The position numbers and the translations under genes were made by a program. The notes under the pieces are model-generated. The model was not told where the DNA came from. It saw nothing but the letters and a program-made list of their open reading frames with translations, and searched no databases. 64,000 bases of DNA from Halomonas citrativorans (GTDB lineage Bacteria; Pseudomonadota; Gammaproteobacteria; Pseudomonadales; Halomonadaceae), in the NCBI RefSeq assembly GCF_900163645.1, contig NZ_FUKM01000061.1, forward strand, positions 26,513 to 90,512. The letters are read 5' to 3'. Below, piece after piece: positions 26,976 to 36,697 of this stretch. Position 1 is the stretch's first letter, and each line of letters begins with the position of its first letter.

Positions 26976-27868
26976 ATGCCGCGTGGCTGGGTGTGGGACG
27001 ATACGCGTACTTTTTTAGCGGTAGCCCGCCACGGCACGCTAAGCGTCGCAGCAGCGGAGCTACATTTAGGCATCGCTACGCTTTCCCGGCGTATCGAACG
27101 GCTTGAGCAAGCGCTGAAGTTGCCGCTTTTTGTACGCCAGCAGTCGGGCTATCAGCTAACCGAAGAGGGGCTGGGCTAATCGAAAAGGCTGAAGCGCTGG
27201 AAGCCGCAGCGGCTGCGTTCACCACCGGGGGTTTCCAACAGGCACAGATGGTCGGGCGGGTGCGCTTGGCCACGGCTGAAAACCTGGCCACCGAGCTTAT
27301 TCTGCCAGCGTTACCCGAGTTTCGAAGGCTCCACCCGGGCATTACGCTGGAACTTGTCACGGATATCACCACCGTTAACCTGCACCGCCGCGATGCTGAT
27401 TTGGCCATCCGAATGGTCAAACCCGAACGTGGCCATGTTACGCTTCGCCGACTCGGCACATTGGGCTACGGGCTTTACGGTAGCGTTGATTACGCCGCGC
27501 AGCGTAAGTCCAGCCCCGATGCTGGCGACTATGATTCCGATGCCTTTATCACTTGGGGCGAAATGCAATCACACCTGCCTGCCGCGCAGTGGAGCGAGCG
27601 AATTTTGCAGGGGCGGGAGCCTGCTTTAACTACCACCTCGGTATCGACCCAAGTAGCAGCCGCCAGAGCCGGGCTTGGATTGGCTGTACTGCCTCATTTT
27701 GTAGCGCTGAATGCTGGGCTTGTTTGTGTGACTTCAGCGCTTGGTGTTGATCAGCCTATTTACCTTGTTATCCAAACTGACGTGACTCAATCAGGCCGAA
27801 TTCGTGCCGTAGCAGATTTTATGGCTGATCTGGTTACCAGGAATCGCACACGCTTGAGTGGATCATAG
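26976..27868 (+). pseudogene. LysR-family transcriptional regulator with a frameshift
   Basis: The first 67 codons encode a LysR helix-turn-helix (WDDTRTFLAVARHGTLSVAAAELHLGIATLSRRIERLEQAL...) and stop at 27179. One base out of frame, LIEKAEALEAAAAAF follows directly and continues as a normal effector domain to 27868. Joining the two needs one inserted base near 27175 (in GGGCTGGGC) and would give a protein of about 297 residues, the normal length. It is either a recent inactivating deletion or a sequence error, since everything else is intact. It is divergent from the aldo/keto reductase, its likely target. Confidence 0.85.
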
Positions 27869-28117
27869 CCATGGCGAGTGCTTATGGTTAGCACATGGTC
27901 ATGAAACACATCCACAACGTCTGGAGCCAGGTCATCCCTCTCTGGAAAAGCGAGAATGTTAGTCTCGAAAGCGTTATGGCGGCCTGGAATGACACCGGCC
28001 CATTTGATGCAACGGGCTCCTGTTTCAGGCAATGGCGTTGCTTTTTTGCATGCACGGTTATAGCCGTTAAAAACTCATATTTAAAATAAGAATATAAAAT
28101 AGTTTTTTTATGCTTTT
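27869..28117. other. Intergenic region without a recognisable gene
   Basis: These bases separate the LysR remnant from the mmuP promoter. Short frames exist on both strands (for example a minus-strand frame over 27787-28032), but they lack ribosome-binding sites and family features and overlap the LysR 3' end. The last 60 bases are AT-rich, typical of upstream promoter DNA. Confidence 0.4.
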
Positions 28118-28145
28118 TTGTAAATTATGAATGCTCTAATATAGC
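28118..28145 (+). promoter_or_regulatory. Candidate promoter of mmuP-mmuM
   Basis: TTGTAA (28118-28123) and TATAGC (28140-28145) are spaced by 16 bases, following a T-rich UP-like stretch. No MetJ box (AGACGTCT-like tandem) is visible nearby. Confidence 0.35.
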
Positions 28146-28159
28146 CACCCTTTTACGCC

Positions 28160-28187
28160 GGGCCACAGGCAGGGCCTGCGTGGGCCC
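28160..28187 (+). other. GC-rich nested hairpin in the mmuP leader
   Basis: GGGCC (28160-28164) pairs with GGCCC (28183-28187) and encloses CAGGC-AGG-GCCTG (28166-28178), giving 10 stacked pairs. It lies in the 5' leader between the candidate promoter and the start codon at 28213. It does not match a SAM or SAH riboswitch that I can recognise. Confidence 0.5.
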
Positions 28188-28212
28188 GTTAGCGATTGAT
28201 AGGGAAGCCACC

Positions 28213-29655
28213 ATGGGTGAGCAAATGAGCGAGCAACAGGGCGCGCACTTCAAGCGCAGCATGCAGACGCGCCACTTAGTGATGCTCTCGTTAGGGGGCG
28301 TGATTGGGACCGGGCTGTTTTTAAGCTCCGGCTATACCGTGCAGCAGGCAGGGCCGATTGGGGCCGTGCTGGCCTATCTGGTGGGTGGCATTGTTGCCTG
28401 GTTGGTGATGATGTGTCTGGGAGAGCTGGCGGTACATATGCCGGATTCCGGTGCCTTCAGCGCCCACGCCAGCCGCTATATCGGCCCTGGTACCGGCTAT
28501 ATGGTGGCTTGGATGTATTGGCTCACCTGGACGGTGGCGCTGGGGTCGGAGTTTACCGCGGCGGCGGTGTTTATGGGACGCTGGTTTCCCGATATCCCCG
28601 GCTGGTACTGGAGCGGGCTGTTCGCAGCTATTGTGTTTGGCGTGAATGCGTTTACCTCACGCTTCTTTGCCGAGTCCGAGTTCTGGCTGTCGTTGATCAA
28701 GGTAATTGCGGTGGTGGTGTTTGTGATCGTCGGGGCAGGCGCGATTATTGGCTGGGTGCCGCTGCAGGACTCAAGCGGCGCCGCGGTAGCATCGCCCGGA
28801 CTTTCGGCCTTTTGGGGCGAGGGCGCCATGTCGCCGAGCCTGTTGGCCATCGGTACTACGTTACTGGCGGTGATGTTTGCGTTTTCCGGCACGGAGCTTA
28901 TTGGCATTGCCGCCGGGGAAACCGTGGACCCGGCGCGCAATGTGCCCAAGGCGATCCGCGCCACGCTGTGGCGGCTGATTCTCTTTTTTGTGGGTACCAT
29001 CATCGTGATTGCGGCATTGCTGCCCCAAAGCCAGGCTGGGCTTAGCCAAAGCCCCTTCGTCGCGGTATTCCAGCGCTTGGGCGTGCCCGGGGCGGCGGAC
29101 ATCATGAACTTCGTGATCATCACCGCGCTGCTGTCGGCGGCCAACTCCGGGCTTTATGCCTCATCACGCATGCTTTGGACGCTTTCAGATCAAGGCACTT
29201 TGCCCAAGTCGCTGGGTCGGCTTAACAAGCGCGGCATCCCGATGAATGCACTGCTGCTCAGCATGATCGGTGGCTTCGGCGCGCTGTTTTCAAGCGTCTA
29301 CGCACCGGAAACGGTCTACCTGGTACTGGTCTCGATTTCTGGCTTGGCCGTGGTAGTAGTGTGGATGGCGATTGCGCTCAGTCAGCTCAACTTCCGCCGC
29401 CAGTATCTGCGCGAAGGCGGGCGGCTTGAAGACCTGGTCTACCGCACGCCGTTCTACCCTTGGGTGCCGCTGGTCGCATTTGCGGCCTGTTTGGCGGCGT
29501 GCATCGGCATTGCGTTTGATCCGCAGCAGCGCGTGGCGCTCTACTTCGGGGTGCCGTTCATTGGCCTGTGTTACCTGGTGCATTTTCTGCACCATCGTAA
29601 GGCCGTTCAATCCCCTGCCCACCTGAATACCGCCGCTGAGGAGAAAAGAGTATGA
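28213..29655 (+). CDS. mmuP: Amino-acid permease, probable S-methylmethionine transporter MmuP
   Basis: APC-superfamily permease of 480 residues with about 12 helices. The entry motif is [27 protein letters not shown] (helix 1), followed by [22 protein letters not shown] and the helix-6 region [23 protein letters not shown], typical of basic/neutral amino-acid transporters including S-methylmethionine permease. Start ATG 28213 has AGGGAAG at 28201-28207; a GTG at 28180 lies in the leader hairpin. It overlaps the homocysteine methyltransferase gene by 4 bases, as in the E. coli mmuPM operon, which supports S-methylmethionine as substrate. Confidence 0.85.
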   Translation: MGEQMSEQQGAHFKRSMQTRHLVMLSLGGVIGTGLFLSSGYTVQQAGPIGAVLAYLVGGIVAWLVMMCLGELAVHMPDSGAFSAHASRYIGPGTGYMVAWMYWLTWTVALGSEFTAAAVFMGRWFPDIPGWYWSGLFAAIVFGVNAFTSRFFAESEFWLSLIKVIAVVVFVIVGAGAIIGWVPLQDSSGAAVASPGLSAFWGEGAMSPSLLAIGTTLLAVMFAFSGTELIGIAAGETVDPARNVPKAIRATLWRLILFFVGTIIVIAALLPQSQAGLSQSPFVAVFQRLGVPGAADIMNFVIITALLSAANSGLYASSRMLWTLSDQGTLPKSLGRLNKRGIPMNALLLSMIGGFGALFSSVYAPETVYLVLVSISGLAVVVVWMAIALSQLNFRRQYLREGGRLEDLVYRTPFYPWVPLVAFAACLAACIGIAFDPQQRVALYFGVPFIGLCYLVHFLHHRKAVQSPAHLNTAAEEKRV

Positions 29656-30611
29656 GTGAATCAAATCCGATCAAGGCCCTGCTGGCGGACGCACCCTTTA
29701 TGGTCATCGACGGGGCGCTTGCCACTGAGCTGGAAGCGCTAGGCTGCGATCTCAACGATAGCCTGTGGTCGGCGCGCCTGCTGGCCCAAGCGCCGGAGAA
29801 GATTCGCCAGGTGCATCAGGCGTATTTCGAAGCCGGTGCCGACTGCGCCATTACCGCCAGCTACCAGGCCACGGTGCCTGGTTTTATGCAGGCGGGAATG
29901 ACCGCCCAGCAGGCGCGGGAGCTGATTCAGCGGTCGGTCACGTTGGCGCAGCAGGCCCGCGATGCGGTGTGGCAGCCGGGGCAAACCGACCGCCCCAAGC
30001 CGCTGGTGGCCGCATCCGTTGGCCCCTATGGCGCTTATCTAGCAGATGGCAGCGAGTACCGCGGCGGCTATGATCTGGATCGTGCCGGGCTGGTTGAGTT
30101 TCATCGCGAGCGTTTTGAGCTGCTGCTGGCCTCGGGCGCTGATCTGCTGGCAGCAGAAACCTTGCCCTCATTAGAGGAGGCGCTGGCAATCACTGATCTG
30201 TTGGCTGAACACCCCGGCGCCCAAGCCTGGATTACCTTCTCGGCCAAGGATGGTGAACATATCAGCGATGGAACACCCATTGAGGCGTGTGCCGCAGCGC
30301 TGGCCAACTGCCCTGGCGTGGCAGCTATCGGCGTAAACTGCACCGCGCTTGCGCATATCGAGTCATTGGTCGCGGCGATCAAGCGCCAGTGCGACCTGCC
30401 TGTGTTGGTGTACCCCAACTCGGGCGAGCTGTATAACGCGGTGACCAAAACCTGGCACTCGGCACCTTGTGATCATACCGCCACAGGTCCTTCTGGCTTG
30501 GTTCAAGGGGTGGAGCAGTGGTTGGCAGCAGGAGCTGCGGGTATCGGTGGCTGCTGCCGTACAACACCTGATGATATTCGGGCACTGGCCCAGTGGCGGC
30601 AGTCGCTTTAG
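29652..30611 (+). CDS. mmuM: Homocysteine S-methyltransferase
   Basis: Zinc enzyme transferring a methyl group from S-methylmethionine (or SAM) to homocysteine, giving methionine; 319 residues, the usual size for MmuM. The N-terminal block [26 protein letters not shown] is diagnostic. The zinc ligands are the Cys of [12 protein letters not shown] (about residue 237) and the Cys pair of [15 protein letters not shown] (about 302). It is translationally coupled to the upstream permease, so uptake and use of S-methylmethionine are linked. The convergent trpI gene follows after 28 bases. Confidence 0.95.
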   Translation: MSESNPIKALLADAPFMVIDGALATELEALGCDLNDSLWSARLLAQAPEKIRQVHQAYFEAGADCAITASYQATVPGFMQAGMTAQQARELIQRSVTLAQQARDAVWQPGQTDRPKPLVAASVGPYGAYLADGSEYRGGYDLDRAGLVEFHRERFELLLASGADLLAAETLPSLEEALAITDLLAEHPGAQAWITFSAKDGEHISDGTPIEACAAALANCPGVAAIGVNCTALAHIESLVAAIKRQCDLPVLVYPNSGELYNAVTKTWHSAPCDHTATGPSGLVQGVEQWLAAGAAGIGGCCRTTPDDIRALAQWRQSL

Positions 30612-30639
30612 TTGGCCAGGGGGCTGGGCTTTTCCCGCG

Positions 30640-31542
30640 TTAAGAGCTTGAAGCGCCCAACTCCCGCTTAAGCCACTCGGCCAACTGCTCACTACGCTGG
30701 CGGTTGTGGTGGCGGGGTAGCCAGAGGCAGAGCTTGGCGGGGGTTTTGATAAATCCCCAGGGAGCGGTGAGTCGTCCGCTTTTCAGGTCATCTTCGACCA
30801 GCAGTTTTGGCGCAATGGCCACGCCTAAGCCCGCCACGGCGGCTTCGATTAAATAGTAGAGATGATCAAACCCCTGGCCTTGGCGTAAGGCCTCTTCAAG
30901 GTGCGCAAGCTCAAGCCCCTGGGCGCTGCCCCACTGCGGCCAAGCTTGGGGGCGTGAGGCGGTGTGTAAAAGCTTGCCGGAAAACAGTGTATCCGGCTGT
31001 GCTGGATCGAGTGTTGCTTCCAAGCGGGGACTTGCCACGGCGCAAATCTGCTCGGCCATCAGTTCTACGACATCTACCTCGGCGGGCCAGGGCGGCTCGG
31101 AAAAGGTCAGGGTGGCGCTGATATTATCCTGCTTGGCGGGCAGTTCACTTTCGCTCACTACGACCTGCAATTTGAGCTGGGGCAGATCGCGTTGAAGGCG
31201 ATCCAGCCTGGGAATCAACCAGCGCGCCAGCAGGCTGCCGGGGCAGGCGAGGGTAAAGGGCGCTTCTTCTACATCACGCTTGAGATCCGCGCAACTATCG
31301 CGCAAGCGGGTAAACGCCTCGCCAATGCCATGATAAAGCCGTTCACCGTGGTGAGTTAGCTCAATGCCACGGCCCGCTTTGGCAAACAGCGCCACGCCGA
31401 AATGTTCATCCAGGCTACGCAGCTGGCGACTAACGGCACCGTGGGTCACGCTTAGCTCATCGGCCGCGGCCGTCACGCTGCCTAGCCGGGCGGTGGCCTC
31501 AAAGGCGCGCAGGGCGCTTAAGGGGGGCATGCTCTGTTGCAT
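30640..31542 (-). CDS. trpI: LysR-family regulator, probable TrpI activator of trpBA
   Basis: A 300-residue LysR regulator of the GcvA/TrpI subgroup. The helix-turn-helix MPPLSALRAFEATARLGSVTAAADELSVTHGAVSRQLRSLDEHFG is at the N-terminus, followed by the effector-binding domain. It is divergent from trpBA with about 105 bases between, exactly the Pseudomonas trpI-trpBA arrangement, in which TrpI activates trpBA in response to indoleglycerol phosphate. ATG at 31542 has GGAG 10 bases upstream; GTG at 31563 and ATG at 31530 are alternatives. The name rests on position and subgroup. Confidence 0.82.
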   Translation of the reverse strand: MQQSMPPLSALRAFEATARLGSVTAAADELSVTHGAVSRQLRSLDEHFGVALFAKAGRGIELTHHGERLYHGIGEAFTRLRDSCADLKRDVEEAPFTLACPGSLLARWLIPRLDRLQRDLPQLKLQVVVSESELPAKQDNISATLTFSEPPWPAEVDVVELMAEQICAVASPRLEATLDPAQPDTLFSGKLLHTASRPQAWPQWGSAQGLELAHLEEALRQGQGFDHLYYLIEAAVAGLGVAIAPKLLVEDDLKSGRLTAPWGFIKTPAKLCLWLPRHHNRQRSEQLAEWLKRELGASSS

Positions 31543-31647
31543 TGAATGTTGACTCCAGCTCACATATTGATGACATCTTATCGATTTTTATCCCCGCCTG
31601 CTTGCGCTACTTTCAATGCAACTGTTACTCCGCTTTGAGAGGTCATC

Positions 31648-32853
31648 ATGAACCAACCTGCGATCCAGCCTGATATTAACGGCCTGTTTGGCCAATTCGG
31701 CGGCCGTTTTGTTGCCGAAACGCTGATGCCGCTGATTCTTGAGCTGCAAGCCGAATACGACGCTGCTAAAGACGACCCCGAATTCCAGCGCCAGCTCGCC
31801 TACTTTCAAAGCGACTACGTAGGGCGCCCCAACCCGCTCTATTTTGCCGAGCGGCTGACCGAGCACTTTGGCGGCGCAAAGATTTATCTCAAGCGTGAAG
31901 AGCTAAACCATACCGGCGCGCACAAGATTAATAACTGCATCGGCCAGGTGCTGCTGGCCAAGCGCATGGGCAAAAAGCGCATCATCGCTGAAACCGGCGC
32001 CGGTATGCACGGCGTAGCCACCGCTACGGTAGCGGCGCGGTTTGGTTTGCCCTGTGTGATCTACATGGGCTCTACGGATATCGAACGCCAGCAGCCCAAC
32101 GTATTTCGCATGAAGCTGCTGGGCGCTGAAGTTATCCCGGTCACTTCCGGCACCGGTACGTTGAAAGATGCTATGAACGAAGCGCTGCGCGACTGGGTCA
32201 CCAACGTGGATGATACTTTCTACATCATCGGCACTGTGGCCGGGCCGCACCCGTATCCCGCCATGGTGCGCGACTTCCAGGCGGTGATTGGCAACGAAAC
32301 TCGCGCGCAAATGCAGGAGAAAGAGGGCCGCCTGCCGGATTCTCTGGTGGCCTGTATTGGCGGCGGCTCCAACGCTATGGGGCTGTTCCACCCGTTTTTG
32401 AACGATGCCTCGGTCGAGATGATTGGCGTTGAAGCGGGCGGCAAGGGCGTTGAGAGCGGCCAGCATGCGGCAAGCCTCAACGGCGGCGCGCCGGGCGTAC
32501 TTCACGGCAACCGCACTTACCTGCTGCAGGATGAGGACGGCCAGATTATCGATGCCCATTCGATTTCGGCAGGCCTGGATTACCCCGGCATCGGCCCAGA
32601 ACACGCGTGGTTGCACGAGCAGGGTCGCGTTGAGTACGTGTCGGCTACCGACGATGAAGCGCTTGAAGCCTTCCAAACCTGCTGTCGTCTGGAAGGGATT
32701 ATCCCCGCCCTTGAAACCGCCCACGCATTGGCCGAAGTCGCCAAGCGGGCGCCGAATCTACCCAGCGACCACCTGATGGTGGTCAACCTGAGCGGGCGCG
32801 GTGACAAAGACATGATGAGCGTGGCCCACTACCTGGGAGAAAAATTCAAATGA
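31648..32853 (+). CDS. trpB: Tryptophan synthase beta chain
   Basis: PLP enzyme joining indole and serine to make tryptophan, 401 residues (TrpB1 type). The PLP-lysine motif [13 protein letters not shown] is at about residues 90-102, the glutamate region [17 protein letters not shown] follows, and the phosphate-binding GGGSNAMG is at about 236. The N-terminus [16 protein letters not shown] is standard. The gene is divergent from trpI and directly followed by trpA, whose farthest possible start overlaps its stop (ATGA). The GAGAGGTC ribosome-binding site is 7 bases from the ATG. Confidence 0.97.
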   Translation: MNQPAIQPDINGLFGQFGGRFVAETLMPLILELQAEYDAAKDDPEFQRQLAYFQSDYVGRPNPLYFAERLTEHFGGAKIYLKREELNHTGAHKINNCIGQVLLAKRMGKKRIIAETGAGMHGVATATVAARFGLPCVIYMGSTDIERQQPNVFRMKLLGAEVIPVTSGTGTLKDAMNEALRDWVTNVDDTFYIIGTVAGPHPYPAMVRDFQAVIGNETRAQMQEKEGRLPDSLVACIGGGSNAMGLFHPFLNDASVEMIGVEAGGKGVESGQHAASLNGGAPGVLHGNRTYLLQDEDGQIIDAHSISAGLDYPGIGPEHAWLHEQGRVEYVSATDDEALEAFQTCCRLEGIIPALETAHALAEVAKRAPNLPSDHLMVVNLSGRGDKDMMSVAHYLGEKFK

Positions 32854-32903
32854 GCGCATCTGTTCAAAAGAGCGCATCTGTTAAAAAGAGCGAATCTATT
32901 CAC
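32850..32903 (+). repeat. 18-bp tandem repeat at the trpB-trpA junction
   Basis: Three successive 18-base units (32850-32867, 32868-32885, 32886-32903) share the core AGAGCGCATCTGTT, and a partial fourth follows. They begin at the ATG overlapping the trpB stop and are in frame with trpA, so they could encode hexapeptides ([24 protein letters not shown]) before the normal trpA start at 32928. Confidence 0.8.
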
Positions 32904-32927
32904 CAGAGCGCACATAAGGAGACTGTT

Positions 32928-33758
32928 ATGAATCCCAACTCGCGTCTTGCAGCACGCTTTGCCGCGCTCAAAACCGAAAACCGCCCGGCGCTGGTGAGCT
33001 ATGTCACTGCGGGCGACCCGGACATGGCGACATCGCAACGCATTCTTGAGGGCCTGCCCGCTGCCGGTGTGGACGTGATTGAGCTGGGCATGCCGTTTAG
33101 CGACCCCATGGCCGATGGCCCCGCGATCCAAAAAGCCGCGCTGCGCGCCCTAAAAGCAGGCCAGACCCAAGCTAAAACGCTGGAGATGGTGCGTACCTTT
33201 CGCGAAAAAGACACCACCACGCCCATCGTGCTGATGGGTTACTACAACCCCATTTACCGCTATGGCGTAGAGCGCTTCTTAACCGATGCCGCTAGCGCCG
33301 GCGTAGATGGCCTGATTGTGGTCGACCTGCCCCCAGAGCACGACGACGAGCTTTGCCAGCCAGCCGCCCAGCACGGTATCGACTTTATCCGCCTGGCCAC
33401 GCCCACCACGGACACCAAGCGCCTACCCAAAGTGCTGGGTAACGCGTCCGGGTTTATCTACTACGTTTCGGTGGCAGGCGTTACCGGCGGCAGCGCACCC
33501 ACGCCCGAAAAACTTGAGCGCTCGGTGAGTCAACTACGCGAACACACTCAGCTTCCCATTGCCGTTGGCTTTGGTATTCGCACGCCCGAACAGGCCGCGA
33601 TTATTGGCCGGTTCAGCGATGCGGTAGTGGTTGGCTCCGCGTTGGTAGATTGCATCGAGAATGCAGCGTCGCCCGATGATGCTGTCAACGGAGTACATGC
33701 CCTTGCCAGCGCACTGGCCGACAGTGTGAGGGAATGTCGCGAGGTGCAAGTGAGCTAA
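32928..33758 (+). CDS. trpA: Tryptophan synthase alpha chain
   Basis: Cleaves indole-3-glycerol phosphate to indole, which is channelled to TrpB; 276 residues from the chosen start. The catalytic Glu is in [19 protein letters not shown] (about residues 47-65), then the Asp in [15 protein letters not shown], and the phosphate loop in [15 protein letters not shown] 32928 has a strong AAGGAG 8 bases upstream and gives the usual N-terminus ([11 protein letters not shown]). A start 26 codons earlier at 32850, overlapping trpB, would add a repetitive hydrophilic extension (see the repeat entry). A hairpin follows the stop. Confidence 0.96.
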   Translation: MNPNSRLAARFAALKTENRPALVSYVTAGDPDMATSQRILEGLPAAGVDVIELGMPFSDPMADGPAIQKAALRALKAGQTQAKTLEMVRTFREKDTTTPIVLMGYYNPIYRYGVERFLTDAASAGVDGLIVVDLPPEHDDELCQPAAQHGIDFIRLATPTTDTKRLPKVLGNASGFIYYVSVAGVTGGSAPTPEKLERSVSQLREHTQLPIAVGFGIRTPEQAAIIGRFSDAVVVGSALVDCIENAASPDDAVNGVHALASALADSVRECREVQVS

Positions 33759-33786
33759 TCGGTGTGATATAGCAAACACATATCAT

Positions 33787-33808
33787 GAGCAGGCCGTCGT
33801 GCCTGCTC
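33787..33808 (+). terminator. Probable terminator of trpBA
   Basis: Perfect 8-bp stem GAGCAGGC/GCCTGCTC with loop CGTCGT, 28 bases after the trpA stop. It is followed by TAATAATGTG rather than a full T-run, so it may be weak. Confidence 0.6.
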
Positions 33809-33965
33809 TAATAATGTGCCGACCTGTTACCGTTCTAATAACGGATTAGCAATGTAAAATTCGCCCTATAAACCGTGATGGGTTAATAAAAAATATTGTT
33901 TTGGTTGCCTACTGAATATTTTCTTGCTGAAGTGAACAAAATATTCTGATTTGAGGCGCTTTGAG

Positions 33966-34641
33966 ATGAAACCTGTAGGCTATGCGTACCTTCATGAGCA
34001 CTTAGCCTTAGGGGTATGCCCACCCGTGTGTCCTGCGCGGATACGCCCAGTTACACGCATTATGTCTATGGAGCAAGAGATAGCAGTACCTGCTGGCCGC
34101 GCACCAGAAGCCTCGCTACTTGCTCATCTGCTTTTCGCACTGAAACACGAGGGTATTGACCTTGCTACACTTGCCGACACCTCTTTCGGTCGCCATATAG
34201 CGTTATGAAGCAGAATATCTAGCCGCATTGGAAGCGTTTTCAAAGCCCGCTCGAGAGCACTGGCGAGTCAGTTGGTTAGATGCCGACCAATATGACTTTA
34301 AATACAAGGGGCTGGACGCTCTTTACCGCTTTTGGGACGCGACAGAGGCGGTGGCATTTACACTGAAAATGGCAAAAGTAGCTTTAGAGGATGAGCTAAA
34401 AGCCGAAACTCGCTACTTGGCGTGTTTTGATCGTGTTTACGCTGCTATAGACGCAACTTACGATATTCGTGGTAGCGATTTGGCACGTCTGGTCATGATG
34501 TGCTTGAGTAATGAGGGACGTCTCTCTAACAATCGTCGTAAACAGTATCGCTATCAAGTACCTGATGGGGTACTTGATGCTATCGAAGCAGAAGCGCAAA
34601 GCGTACTTGAAGCGTTCGAAAATAGTGATGCAGCTACCTGA
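33966..34641 (+). pseudogene. Fic-family protein with the catalytic core deleted
   Basis: The first frame (MKPVGYAYLHEHLALGVCPP...PLAHLLFALKHEG-like sequence, to about 34195) resembles the N-terminus of a Fic-domain protein family. From about 34205, one frame over, follows RYEAEYLAALEAFSKPAREHWRV...YRFWDATEAVAFTLKMAKVALEDEL, which resembles the C-terminal region of the same family. The intervening FIC domain with its HxFx(D/E)GNGR motif is entirely missing. The gene is therefore a remnant that cannot AMPylate. It is the first of several decayed genes in this accessory stretch. Family assignment is from recalled sequence patterns. Confidence 0.72.
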
Positions 34642-34699
34642 TTAAACGTCATCAGCAAACGTTTAAGAACGCCCAAGCCTCAAGCCAGTTAGAAAGTAG

Positions 34700-35434
34700 C
34701 TAAACGATGCCGCCATTGGCGCGCAGGGTTTGGCCGTTAACCCAGCCGCCTTCAGGCGAGGCGAGAAAAGCCACGACGCTTGCGATATCGTCCGGTTGGC
34801 CGAGCCGCTCTAATGGCGGCATCTTGGCCATACGCTCGACCAGTTCGTCAGACTTACCCTCAAGAAACAGATCTGTCGCGGTAGGGCCGGGCGCCACGGC
34901 ATTGACGGTGATCGAGCGGCCACGTAACTCTTTGGCAAGAATCGCGGTTAAGGTCTCAATGGCGGCTTTGGTGGCGGCGTAGACCGCGTAGGTTTCAAGT
35001 TTCAACCCGACAACGCTGGTCGATAGGTTGATGATCCGGCCACCGTCGCTCAGGCGGTTGGCCGCTTCGCGCATGGTATTGATCGAGCCTTTCAGATTGA
35101 TATCAATCTGAGCATCCACCGCATGCGCCTCCATCTGCGCAAGCGGGGCAAGTTTCATGATGCCTGCGTTATTGACCAGCACATCAATACGGCCCCACTG
35201 CGTTTCAAGGGTGTCAAAAAGCTGATGCACCGCATGGGCATCGGCGATATCAGCTTGAATAGCCTGCGCTTTACCACCCGCCGACTCAATCTCTTGAACC
35301 ACGTTGTCAGCGGTTTCTGCATTGCCTGCGTAATTGACGATCACCGTAAAGCCATCGCGCGCCAGCTGTTTGGAAATAGCCGCCCCAATCCCCCGGGAAC
35401 CACCTGTTACAAGCGCAATTTTCTGTTCTGCCAT
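34700..35434 (-). CDS. SDR-family oxidoreductase
   Basis: Classical short-chain dehydrogenase, 244 residues, of the FabG/glucose dehydrogenase-like group. TGGSRGIGAAISKQL at residues 10-24 binds the cofactor. NNAGIM and the catalytic Ser in INLSTSVVG and Tyr-Lys in YAVYAATKAA are present. The C-terminus NGQTLRANGGIV is standard. An Asn at the end of beta-2 (NYAGN) suggests NADP preference. It is divergent from a LysR regulator 115 bases away, its probable regulator. The natural substrate is unknown. Confidence 0.92.
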   Translation of the reverse strand: MAEQKIALVTGGSRGIGAAISKQLARDGFTVIVNYAGNAETADNVVQEIESAGGKAQAIQADIADAHAVHQLFDTLETQWGRIDVLVNNAGIMKLAPLAQMEAHAVDAQIDINLKGSINTMREAANRLSDGGRIINLSTSVVGLKLETYAVYAATKAAIETLTAILAKELRGRSITVNAVAPGPTATDLFLEGKSDELVERMAKMPPLERLGQPDDIASVVAFLASPEGGWVNGQTLRANGGIV

Positions 35435-35549
35435 CGTTGTTCTCCTTCTGCGTAGGGAATCGGTGGATACCTGACGTATGCAGCATAAAAGACATAGCGT
35501 GCTCTATAATCAGGCTTAACCTGTCATCACTATTCGGAAACCGTGAACA

Positions 35550-36512
35550 ATGGACCGACTTGATACGATGCACGCGTTTACGCGCATCGTCGAAAGGCGA
35601 AGCTTTACTCACGCCGCGCAAGACCTGGGCGCTTCCCGCTCAACGCTAACTGAAGCCATCAAAACATTGGAGGCACGCCTTGGCGTAAGGCTGTTGCAAC
35701 GTACCACGCGCTCGGTGCACCCAACGCGGGATGGCGACGCTTACTATCACCGCTGTTTGAGTATTTTGGCCCAGGTTGAGGACGCGGAAGGCGCGCTAAT
35801 GAATGCCAAGCCCAAAGGCGTGCTGCGGGTAGACGTTCACGGCACGCTAGCCCGCCATTTTATATTGCCGAAGCTCCCCGAGTTTCTTAACACCTACCCA
35901 GGTTTGGAGCTTCACATGAGCGAGGGGGATCGCCTGGTGGATCTGGTAGGCGAGGGCATCGACTGCGCCTTGCGCGTCGGAACCCCCCAGGACAGCGATA
36001 TGCACTCCCGGCGAATCACCACACTTGATGAAGTCACGGTCGCCTCGTCCGGATACTTGGCCAAGTACGGAACGCCGCATTCCGTGGCCGAGCTTGGCGG
36101 GCACACGATGGTGGGCTTTCACTCCAGCCGTGCAGGTCAGGTGCTGTCTCTTGAGTTCACTAATGGCGGAAAAGTTGAATATGTAACATTGCCCGCCAAC
36201 GTGACCACGAGTGCGGCAGAAAGCTATTACGCGGCCGCACGACTAGGGCTCGGCATCATTCAGGTGCCCCGTTACCATGCAGAGGATGATCTACGAACCG
36301 GCCAGTTGGTCGAAGTCCTGCCCGCCAATCCACCCACAGGATCACCCGTTTCCATCCTGTACCCAAGCAACCGCCAGTTATCCCCCCGCGTGCGGGTATT
36401 TATCGACTGGGTGGTCAGCGTGTTTAATAAAGGTGATGAGCTTGCCAAGCTTGTGGAAGAGCGCCGAGGTGAAAAAGATAAAGCGGTGACGGTGTCGCTG
36501 GATAATCTATAA
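35550..36512 (+). CDS. LysR-family transcriptional regulator
   Basis: A 320-residue LysR regulator of the subgroup starting MDRLDTMHAFTRIVERRSFTHAAQDLGASRSTLTEAIKTLEARLG. The effector domain follows (LRVDVHGTLARHFILPKLPEFLNTYPGLELHM). The C-terminal ~25 residues are charged (EERRGEKDKAV), longer than usual. It is divergent from the SDR gene, the classic arrangement for a LysR regulator and its target. The effector is unknown. Confidence 0.9.
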   Translation: MDRLDTMHAFTRIVERRSFTHAAQDLGASRSTLTEAIKTLEARLGVRLLQRTTRSVHPTRDGDAYYHRCLSILAQVEDAEGALMNAKPKGVLRVDVHGTLARHFILPKLPEFLNTYPGLELHMSEGDRLVDLVGEGIDCALRVGTPQDSDMHSRRITTLDEVTVASSGYLAKYGTPHSVAELGGHTMVGFHSSRAGQVLSLEFTNGGKVEYVTLPANVTTSAAESYYAAARLGLGIIQVPRYHAEDDLRTGQLVEVLPANPPTGSPVSILYPSNRQLSPRVRVFIDWVVSVFNKGDELAKLVEERRGEKDKAVTVSLDNL

Positions 36513-36697
36513 ACTATGGGGCTGCCTGAATCTATGGTTGTACCTGTTGGGATAAGCGTTTGCCTATTTGTTTCTGCTTCTTATATCAGGTCGTTTGATA
36601 ATCCCCGAGCTATTACACGAGCTATCACACCATGCTGATGGAAGATGATGGCATTGCCATGGTGGCAACTACCCAATTTCTTAATCAGGAGGATGTA

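Noticed and set aside
27787..28032. Minus-strand 81-codon frame after the LysR remnant
   Set aside because: It overlaps the LysR coding end, lacks a ribosome-binding site and matches no recognised family.
28146..28212. SAM or SAH riboswitch before mmuP
   Set aside because: Only one nested hairpin is present; none of the conserved junction or pseudoknot sequences I know could be recognised.
28497..29144. Minus-strand 215-codon frame over mmuP
   Set aside because: It lies entirely inside the permease gene on the other strand, with Ala/Thr/Ser-rich shadow composition.
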